From Planctomycetaceae bacterium (lineage in GTDB: Bacteria; Planctomycetota; Planctomycetia; Pirellulales; Pirellulaceae): 7,775 bases of DNA. Positions within the stretch are counted from its first letter, which is position 1; every line of letters begins with the position of its first letter. Location of the stretch: assembly GCA_002702965.1 (NCBI GenBank), contig PADE01000130.1, positions 1 through 7,775 on the forward strand. Reading direction: 5' to 3'. Below the pieces are notes generated by a model. The model searched no databases, was not told the DNA's origin, and saw nothing but the letters and a program-made list of their open reading frames with translations. A program made the position numbers and the translations under genes. Shown here one piece after another: positions 1 to 4,918 of the stretch.

Positions 1-1857
1 GGAGCCGCCGGCGGTGGTGCCGGGACGGTCGGAGGTTTTGTCGGACTGCTACAGCGCGTGCAGCAGATCCGCAATGACCAATACAGTGCCAGCCTGCAGG
101 GCCGGACCCTCACGCTGTTGGAAGCGAACCTGGAAGCCGGTTTGATCGACCTGGTCCAGGTTGACAACTTCCGGCAGTCGTATCAGACGCTTACCGCTAA
201 CCTGCTGCAAACCACCACGGCCTTCACGGGTCAAATCGAAAACTACAACCAGTCGTTGGGGTTGCCCCCCGAACTTCCGGTCCAGCTCGATGATTCCTTT
301 GTCAGTCAGTTTGAGTTGATCGATCGAAAGGTGACGCGGATCCAGGATGACCTGGCCGACTTTCAGGGCCGCATGGGTAGCTTGCCGGCCGCGCCTGAAA
401 CGGCCGCCCTCGGTCCCTTCTTCGATGAATCCAACGAGATCGTGACAAGAACTCAGCAACTGCTCCAGGACACCCAAAACGACCTGGGCAAAATGGAATC
501 GGTCGTCGGACTTCGCACTCAGCTGATGAGCGAAGCGAAGCAGCAGGAATTTAACACCGACCGTCAGCAGGTGGCAGAAGAATTCACCAAGTACGCGCCG
601 CAGTTGATGGAGCTGGAAACCCAGTTACAACAACTGCGAGACGGGCTAACGGCTGAAACAAGCGCGGCCACTCTGCGAATGTTGGTCGGCTGGAGCCGAG
701 CGATCGGCAACCTCGTGCAATCGCTCAGCCTGATCCAGGCCCGAGCACGGCTGGAATCGGTTACTCTGGAACCGGTGACGATCGACGCCCAAACCGCGTA
801 CGAGACGGCTCGTACGTATCGACTTGACTACATGAACGCCAAAGCTGGAATGGTCGACGCCTGGCGGCTGATCGAATTCAACGCCAACCAACTGCAATCG
901 GCGCTGAGCATCAGCCTGAATGGCAGCCTCGGGACAACGCCCGACAACCCGGTCGATTTCCGGGGAGCAGAGGGCAACATGAACGTCGGGATGTCCATCG
1001 ATGCGCCCCTGACGCGGCTCATCGAACGGAACAACTACCGTCAACAGCTGATTACCTACGCACAATCACTCCGGCAGTGGATCAACTTTGAAGACGACCT
1101 CCGCCAGGGGATGCGACAAAACATTCGGAACCTGCAACAACTGCAGCAGAACCTGGAGATTCAGCGGCAGGCCGTGGTGATCGCGATTCGGCGGGTCGAC
1201 TTTACCCAATCGGAATTGAGTGCTCCCCTACCCGTTCCGGTTCCTGGAGCACCCCCACCAACATTTGGTCCAACCGCCGTGCAGAATCTCCTGCAGGCAC
1301 TGGGTGACTTGAGCGCCGCGCAGAACAACTTCATGAGCGTCTGGCTCAATTACTACCAGGCCCGCATGGAACTGGTCCGCGACATCGGCATCATGCAAAT
1401 TGACGAACGGGGGCGCTGGATCGAGAGGTCGATCCCGGAGATCCTCAACGATCTGCAGGCCGGTGGCACAGCAGGCGCCCCGACCGCCGGCAATCTGCCG
1501 GCGGTGCCAGAGTCGTTCTGGCAACTGACCGGATCGGGGCCACCGGCGGCCGCGCCCGCCAGGGGCCAAACGCCACCCCCGGGTGCGACCAACCAGCCCT
1601 ATGCTCAGCCGGGCGCGGCGGCAGGGGCCCAGACACCCCAACACCAAACGGGCGCGCCGGTAGGCACCTATCAACCGAGCCCACCAGCGGGTGTGCCGAC
1701 GGCCGCCTATCAACCCCAGGGGGCACCCCAGTACCAGGCGCCCCAGTACCAGGCGCCCCAGTACCAGGCGCCCCAATACCAGGCACCAAGCCGCCCGACC
1801 GATCGACCGGTCGGGGGCACGGCACCAGCCGGTCGGTATCCGCTGCCAACTCAGTAG
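1..1857 (+). CDS. TolC-family outer membrane efflux protein, 5'-truncated by window edge
   Basis: The reading frame is open from base 1, so the true start lies upstream; 618 residues are visible before the TAG stop. The protein is predicted to be a trimeric outer-membrane channel of a tripartite efflux or type I secretion system, with helices crossing the periplasm. Two outer-membrane-efflux repeats are visible. The first ends near a GLPPELPVQLDD stretch (residues 87-98), typical of planctomycete TolC-like proteins. The second starts near residue 267 (YETARTYRLDYMNAKAG), continues through DAPL (334-337) and ERNNYRQQL (342-350), and ends around residue 480. Long Gln/Leu/Arg-rich helical stretches fit coiled coils. 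Residues about 511-618 form a Pro/Gln/Ala/Gly-rich tail, likely disordered, holding four QYQAP repeats; it has no counterpart in classical TolC. No inner-membrane pump or adaptor gene is visible, so the partner and substrate are unknown. The family call is from motif recognition only. Confidence 0.82.
   Translation, partial: GAAGGGAGTVGGFVGLLQRVQQIRNDQYSASLQGRTLTLLEANLEAGLIDLVQVDNFRQSYQTLTANLLQTTTAFTGQIENYNQSLGLPPELPVQLDDSFVSQFELIDRKVTRIQDDLADFQGRMGSLPAAPETAALGPFFDESNEIVTRTQQLLQDTQNDLGKMESVVGLRTQLMSEAKQQEFNTDRQQVAEEFTKYAPQLMELETQLQQLRDGLTAETSAATLRMLVGWSRAIGNLVQSLSLIQARARLESVTLEPVTIDAQTAYETARTYRLDYMNAKAGMVDAWRLIEFNANQLQSALSISLNGSLGTTPDNPVDFRGAEGNMNVGMSIDAPLTRLIERNNYRQQLITYAQSLRQWINFEDDLRQGMRQNIRNLQQLQQNLEIQRQAVVIAIRRVDFTQSELSAPLPVPVPGAPPPTFGPTAVQNLLQALGDLSAAQNNFMSVWLNYYQARMELVRDIGIMQIDERGRWIERSIPEILNDLQAGGTAGAPTAGNLPAVPESFWQLTGSGPPAAAPARGQTPPPGATNQPYAQPGAAAGAQTPQHQTGAPVGTYQPSPPAGVPTAAYQPQGAPQYQAPQYQAPQYQAPQYQAPSRPTDRPVGGTAPAGRYPLPTQ
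1729..1788 (+). repeat. Four tandem 15-bp units encoding QYQAP
   Basis: Four in-frame 15-base units (CAGTACCAGGCGCCC and variants) encode QYQAP four times at residues 577-596 of the TolC-like protein. The first three units are identical at the DNA level. The fourth differs only at synonymous third positions (CAA, GCA, CCA). This pattern fits recent unit duplication by slippage. Because the unit is a multiple of three, changes in copy number keep the frame. Confidence 0.95.
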
Positions 1858-1883
1858 CAGCCGAGCCACCAGACCAGAGCCAC

Positions 1884-1921
1884 AATAGCCGATCGGGGCA
1901 CCACCCCGGTCGGCTATTTTT
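1884..1921 (+). terminator. Rho-independent terminator of the TolC-like gene
   Basis: A 15-bp stem pairs 1884-1898 (AATAGCCGATCGGGG) with 1904-1918, with one G-T wobble and a 5-base loop (CACCA). It is followed by a run of T's (1917-1921). It lies 27 bases after the TAG stop of the TolC-like gene. On the minus strand the same hairpin is followed only by ATTGTGGC, so it is a weaker terminator in that direction. The minus-strand FAH gene's TAG stop (1916-1914) lies within the stem. Confidence 0.85.
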
Positions 1922-2765
1922 CTGCCACCAGTTTGTTCCTTAGAATTCCCACGCCCTCGATCTCGACTTCAACCGTGTCACCGATTTCCATCCCTTTCGT
2001 CATGCCGGGCGTTCCCGTAAAAATCAGGTCCCCTGGATTCAGCGTAACGCGATTGCTGATGAAGCTGATCGTCTGGGCCAGATTGTGAATCTGGTTCTTG
2101 GTGTTGGTCTTCTGACGCACCTCGCCATTGACCCGTAATTCCATGGTGAGATTGTTGTAGTCCAGCCCGGAAACAATGTAGGGGCCGACCGGACCAAACG
2201 TGTCGGATCCCTTGGCACGCCACCACTGAACGTCATTGGACTGCCAGTCGCGGGCACTGATGTCATTGCCACAGGTGATCCCCAGGACAAAATCAAGCGC
2301 TTGCTCGGGCGAAACCTTCTTGGCCCGCTTGCCGATCACCACCACCAACTCCGCCTCATAATGAACCGGGGCGTGATCCTTCGGCTGGATGATCCTGCCA
2401 CCGTGCCGTAGCAGACAGGAGGGCAATTTGAAGAAAGGTTCCGGCGTCTTGGGCGGCTCCTTGTCCCCCAGGTGATCTTTGTAATTGCCCGCCAACGCAA
2501 TCACCTTGCTGGGTCGTGGACTGGGCACCAGAATTCGGACCTCTTTCAGCGGATAGGTCTGATCGGTCGGCTGCCATTTGCCAAACAGATTGCCCTTCAA
2601 CTGGCGAACAACATCTCCTTCGAGAATGCCATAAGCCGCGGTTCTTCCGACGCGAAACCGCAGGTATTTGGTGATCTTCTCCTGACCGATCCCCTGGGCC
2701 GACAATAGAACACTCAGTCCCATTACCAGGAAAAACACTCGGGGCTTTCTGGGGCGACGCAGCAT
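1914..2765 (-). CDS. Fumarylacetoacetate hydrolase (FAH)-family protein with signal peptide
   Basis: This 283-residue protein matches the FAH superfamily: metal-dependent enzymes that hydrolyse or isomerise C-C bonds of acylpyruvates and related 2-oxo acids (acylpyruvase, HHDD isomerase, oxaloacetate decarboxylase types). Family features visible: LAGNYKDH (91-98), the ExE metal-ligand pair E137/E139 in HYEAELVVVIG, the third acidic ligand D168 in GNDISARDWQ, KGSDTFGPVGP (185-195), and GDLIFTGTPGM (245-255) followed by GDTVEVEIEGVGILRN. The core is full length and all expected ligands are present, so it should be active. Oddly, the first ~28 residues are a signal peptide: basic RRPRKPR, a hydrophobic stretch FFLVMGLSVLLSAQG, then Gln-rich. 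Most FAH enzymes are cytoplasmic. The ATG at 2765 is chosen over an in-frame ATG at 2816 because a strong Shine-Dalgarno lies just before it. The gene stands alone, convergent with the TolC-like gene. The exact substrate cannot be told. Confidence 0.88.
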   Translation of the reverse strand: MLRRPRKPRVFFLVMGLSVLLSAQGIGQEKITKYLRFRVGRTAAYGILEGDVVRQLKGNLFGKWQPTDQTYPLKEVRILVPSPRPSKVIALAGNYKDHLGDKEPPKTPEPFFKLPSCLLRHGGRIIQPKDHAPVHYEAELVVVIGKRAKKVSPEQALDFVLGITCGNDISARDWQSNDVQWWRAKGSDTFGPVGPYIVSGLDYNNLTMELRVNGEVRQKTNTKNQIHNLAQTISFISNRVTLNPGDLIFTGTPGMTKGMEIGDTVEVEIEGVGILRNKLVAEK

Positions 2766-2769
2766 AATT

Positions 2770-2777
2770 CCCTCCTT
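2770..2777 (-). promoter_or_regulatory. Strong ribosome binding site that sets the FAH start
   Basis: On the minus strand AAGGAGGG lies 4 bases before the ATG at 2765-2763. The alternative upstream in-frame ATG at 2816 would add 17 residues before the signal peptide, so this site argues for the shorter protein. Confidence 0.75.
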
Positions 2778-2786
2778 CAAGCAAAG

Positions 2787-2804
2787 ATGGTCTGACCTGA
2801 CCAT
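2787..2804. repeat. Inverted repeat in the leader of the FAH gene
   Basis: ATGGTC (2787-2792) and GACCAT (2799-2804) form a perfect 6-bp inverted repeat with a 6-base spacer. The spacer adds a tandem TGACC on the plus strand (TCTGACCTGACC). It lies 22-39 bases before the FAH start codon, just upstream of the Shine-Dalgarno. It could be a repressor operator or a small leader hairpin; no family is recognised. Confidence 0.4.
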
Positions 2805-2907
2805 GGATTGATCCAAGAATACGAGTTGAATTTAGTCGTCCCGATAGCGCGAAGCAAGCAGTTCTCTCGATTGACGCCCGGGAAAGTAGCCGTGCGGTAA
2901 ATCGATC

Positions 2908-2935
2908 TTGCAAATGCGCGTGGTACGCGTATTCT
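2908..2935 (+). promoter_or_regulatory. Weak sigma70-like promoter candidate for the membrane-protein gene
   Basis: TTGCAA (2908-2913), a 16-base spacer and TATTCT (2930-2935) match the sigma70 boxes at 4 of 6 positions each, about 105 bases before the ATG at 3041. Matches this poor occur by chance, and planctomycete promoters are not well described by this consensus. Confidence 0.2.
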
Positions 2936-3040
2936 CTAGGCAAGTAGGTGAGCTGTAGAGAAGCATTGCTGTCGGTGAACTGCGCGACTCGAACGCCGGT
3001 GATGTGAATTTTCTATCCCGCTCACAGGCGGCCCACCGTT

Positions 3041-4537
3041 ATGAGTGAGATCCTGGTTGACTACCACCGCATACACTTGACGACATGGGGTTACCTGTCG
3101 TCACTGTTGTTGATCGGTTTGTTCTTCAAGTTCAACCGGTTTTGGAGTGTCCGTAACCTGGACCTGGTGTTCCTGATTCTACTCGCACCAGGGCTGTTAC
3201 TGGTCCAAGTGGGCTACCGTGAGAAGACCCTTCTGTTACACCGTCTACCGGCTGCCACCCTTCCAGAGAATGGAGATTCTGGCAGCGGCGCGGACTTACA
3301 AACTACGAGTGAGGAACCGGAATCTGAGCCGACCCCAGACATTGCCAACCTCAACAGCATCGATCCACCGGGCGCCGACGGTGCCGACAACCTCGAAACC
3401 GACGCCTCCGTCCCGGCCGGACAACAGGAACTCGGTAGCGAGACTCTATGGGCTGAAAAGGCCGGATACATTTGGCTGTTTGTCATGGGGAGTCTGTTGG
3501 TGGTTCGTCTGATGGTGGATCCACAGATGATTCGCCGACCGCTGCTGGAACCCAACCTAACGAGCGGCGGACTGGTCTTCATCGGTTGCTCGCTGTTTGT
3601 GTTTCTAGTCGCCAACGTGATGAGCAGTAGTCCGATTCAATCTTGGACAAAGTCCGGACTGCCCGGACCACCGGGAAATCCTGTGCTGCAAGAGTTGTCC
3701 GGGTTCACGTCGCTTCCGGAAAAGACGCTGCCCAGCGGTGTCCCGCTCCCCGCGGCAAATCCCCGACTCACCAAAACGGTTGCCGTGCTTGCACAATTGG
3801 CGATCGTATTGGGCATCATCAGTGTCGGGCACTGGCACTTCAACAACCTGAAAATGGGATTGGGGCCCGCCACCATTTACTTGATGTTGCCCTCTGCCGC
3901 ACTTACGCCCGGGCAACTCACGCACGTGCTACCCGCGGCATTGCTCGTGTGGGCAATTGTCTGTTACCGCTATCCCATCGTGAGTGGTGTGCTGGTCGGT
4001 ACGGCGATCGGGACCATTTACTATCCCCTGTTCCTACTTCCATTGTGGGTGAGTTTCTATTGGCGGGGGGGCTGGAAAGGGTTCTTGACCGGTACCATTT
4101 TGGCGTCCAGCGGCATGGCGCTGGTCGCAGGATGGATGACCAGCGGCGACCGGCCGTTTTTAGAAATGCTGCAGCAGATGTACGGGATCATGCGGCCCCG
4201 CATGGAGGGGCTCAGCGGGATCTGGGACTTGGGATGGGATCCGATCTACCGCTTGCCTGTGTTGTTCGCATTCGCTGCGCTGAGCATCACGTTCGCACTC
4301 TGGCCGGCTCAAAAGAACATGGGTACGTTACTCAGTTGTTCTGGGGCAATCATGTTGGCAACCCAGTTCTGGCATGGGAACAACGGCGGCGTCTACCTTG
4401 AATGGTATTTGCCGTTGTTCCTGTTAACCATGTTCAGACCCAACCTGGAAGACCGTATTGCGGCAGCCGTGGTCGTCACGGAATTGCTCCCCGGTTGGCG
4501 CAGAAACGGGAAGACGCGACTGGGTACTGAGTCCTGA
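3041..4537 (+). CDS. Polytopic inner-membrane protein, function not assigned
   Basis: I do not recognise this 498-residue protein with certainty. By hydrophobicity it has roughly 9-11 membrane segments: about 17-30, 38-57, 141-160, 176-193, 244-263, 275-290, 297-336 (one or two), 346-365, 405-423, 429-445 and 452-465. Between the second and third lies an acidic, Pro/Ser/Gly-rich loop (about 70-138) with no hydrophobic stretch, probably outside the membrane and disordered. A second non-membrane stretch (about 194-243) is Pro/Ser-rich. The segment IYYPLFLLPLWVSFYWRGGWKGFLTG (quoted in part: PLFLLPLWVSFYWRGGW) recalls GT-C mannosyltransferases of the DUF2029/GT87 type, where a hydrophobic helix is followed by a basic, Trp-rich loop. 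I see no clear catalytic Asp in the first loop, so this is only a hint. The ATG at 3041 is preceded by a weak AGGCGG nine bases upstream. The gene stands alone. Confidence 0.72.
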   Translation: MSEILVDYHRIHLTTWGYLSSLLLIGLFFKFNRFWSVRNLDLVFLILLAPGLLLVQVGYREKTLLLHRLPAATLPENGDSGSGADLQTTSEEPESEPTPDIANLNSIDPPGADGADNLETDASVPAGQQELGSETLWAEKAGYIWLFVMGSLLVVRLMVDPQMIRRPLLEPNLTSGGLVFIGCSLFVFLVANVMSSSPIQSWTKSGLPGPPGNPVLQELSGFTSLPEKTLPSGVPLPAANPRLTKTVAVLAQLAIVLGIISVGHWHFNNLKMGLGPATIYLMLPSAALTPGQLTHVLPAALLVWAIVCYRYPIVSGVLVGTAIGTIYYPLFLLPLWVSFYWRGGWKGFLTGTILASSGMALVAGWMTSGDRPFLEMLQQMYGIMRPRMEGLSGIWDLGWDPIYRLPVLFAFAALSITFALWPAQKNMGTLLSCSGAIMLATQFWHGNNGGVYLEWYLPLFLLTMFRPNLEDRIAAAVVVTELLPGWRRNGKTRLGTES

Positions 4538-4550
4538 CTCGCCTTCCCGT
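4506..4550 (+). other. Imperfect hairpin spanning the stop codon of the membrane-protein gene
   Basis: ACGGGAAG (4506-4513) pairs with CTTCCCGT (4543-4550), and inside it GCGA (4516-4519) pairs with TCGC (4539-4542) across a 2-base bulge. The TGA stop (4535-4537) lies in the loop. No T-run follows (CACTTCGAATT), so it is not a standard intrinsic terminator. It may protect the transcript 3' end or support Rho-dependent ending. Confidence 0.4.
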
Positions 4551-4659
4551 CACTTCGAATTCTACGATCAGCCTTGTTTTTCAACGAAAAGGTGGAAGCG
4601 CGTCGACCAGATCCCGATTTTTCGTATGATCCGACGACACCCTGGACCACTGCGCGGGT

Positions 4660-4688
4660 TTGTAAGTGTGGCCCCGACACCGGATAAT
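4660..4688 (+). promoter_or_regulatory. Sigma70-like promoter candidate upstream of the DUF1549 gene
   Basis: TTGTAA (4660-4665) and GATAAT (4683-4688) are separated by 17 bases and match the consensus boxes at 4 and 5 of 6 positions. A transcript starting near 4695 would begin with the two hairpins at 4723-4781. An alternative, TCGACC with TATGAT (4603-4630, 16-base spacer), is of similar quality. Neither can be confirmed from sequence alone. Confidence 0.3.
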
Positions 4689-4722
4689 TCACCTCAATGG
4701 GTCAAGCCGTGTTTCACCTGTA

Positions 4723-4737
4723 GCCGTCTCCGACGGC
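4723..4737. other. Compact GC-rich hairpin
   Basis: GCCGTC (4723-4728) and GACGGC (4732-4737) form a perfect 6-bp stem with a 3-base loop, followed by GAAAAA. The right arm can instead pair with 4757-4764 (GGCG with CGCC, plus GAC with GTC around one bulged base), which would disturb the next hairpin. It may be the first arm of a regulatory leader or part of a REP-like palindrome. Confidence 0.5.
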
Positions 4738-4746
4738 GAAAAACCG

Positions 4747-4781
4747 AGCCACGGGACGCCGGTCTTATCGAGTGGCTTTTT
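4747..4781 (+). terminator. Terminator-like hairpin with T-run upstream of the DUF1549 gene
   Basis: AGCCAC (4747-4752) pairs with GTGGCT (4772-4777), enclosing a 19-base loop, and five T's (4777-4781) follow. On the minus strand the same stem is followed by CGGTTTTT, so it could act in both directions. It could end transcription from the membrane-protein gene (about 210-240 bases past its stop), end a short leader RNA, or work as an attenuator for the DUF1549-DUF1501 pair. The 6-bp stem and large loop make it weaker than the hairpin after the TolC-like gene. Confidence 0.4.
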
Positions 4782-4906
4782 GTCTGTGGAAGTATCTCCT
4801 GATTTTCCACCCCTGGAGCCGAAAGCGATCCACATCGGACTACACCGTTCGATCTTCGCGCATGTGGCAAACGCGTTGAGTCGACCGGCGCGGTCCCCGG
4901 TTCGCT

Positions 4907-4912
4907 AGGAGA
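4907..4912 (+). promoter_or_regulatory. Ribosome binding site of the DUF1549/DUF1553 gene
   Basis: AGGAGA lies 6 bases before the ATG at 4919 and supports that start, which also gives a proper signal peptide. Confidence 0.7.
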
Positions 4913-4918
4913 ATCGCC

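Larger units (their letters stand above)
2766..3040. other. Divergent intergenic region between FAH and membrane-protein genes
   Basis: These 275 bases separate two divergently transcribed genes and must hold both promoters if each is transcribed separately. Apart from the FAH Shine-Dalgarno, the inverted repeat at 2787-2804 and one weak promoter-like site, I see no RNA gene or coding sequence. Short frames crossing it are shadows. Confidence 0.6.
4538..4918. other. 381-base non-coding region with structured elements
   Basis: No convincing gene is present. Two short plus-strand frames (4458-4802 and 4666-4908) cross it but lack a Shine-Dalgarno, a recognisable domain or a hydrophobic leader, and the first overlaps the membrane gene out of frame. 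The region holds a promoter-like site (4660-4688), a compact GC hairpin (4723-4737), a terminator-like hairpin with T5 (4747-4781), and, at its right end, a short GACCG/CGGTC inverted repeat followed by the Shine-Dalgarno of the DUF1549 gene. Confidence 0.6.

Noticed and set aside
1729..1788. Tandem repeats as a CRISPR array
   Set aside because: Units are 15 bases, contiguous without spacers, and in frame with a coding sequence.
1228..1869. Minus-strand open frame of 213 residues with repeated LVLGR
   Set aside because: It is antisense to the TolC-like gene. Its repeats are the reverse-strand reading of the QYQAP DNA repeats and its composition is Arg/Gly/Trp-rich, as expected for a shadow of GC-rich coding sequence.
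2811..2850. Minus-strand sigma70 promoter for the FAH gene (TATTCT or TAAATT as -10)
   Set aside because: The matching -35 sequences at proper spacing are poor (3 of 6 or fewer), no better than chance.
2356..2943. Minus-strand open frame of 195 residues overlapping the FAH gene
   Set aside because: It overlaps the FAH signal peptide and N-terminal domain in another frame. The FAH frame has all family motifs.
3643..4401. Plus-strand open frame of 252 residues inside the membrane-protein gene
   Set aside because: It lies in another frame of a gene with clear hydrophobic membrane segments. The translation is Arg/His/Cys-rich with no domain or Shine-Dalgarno.
4690..4790. Cyclic-di-GMP (GEMM) riboswitch, suggested by GCCACGGGACGCC
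   Set aside because: The conserved GEMM elements do not appear in the right order around a GNRA-capped stem. The resemblance is limited to short words, so no family is assigned.
4458..4908. Two overlapping short plus-strand frames in the intergenic region as small genes
   Set aside because: No ribosome binding site, no hydrophobic leader and no family resemblance; they run through the hairpin elements.
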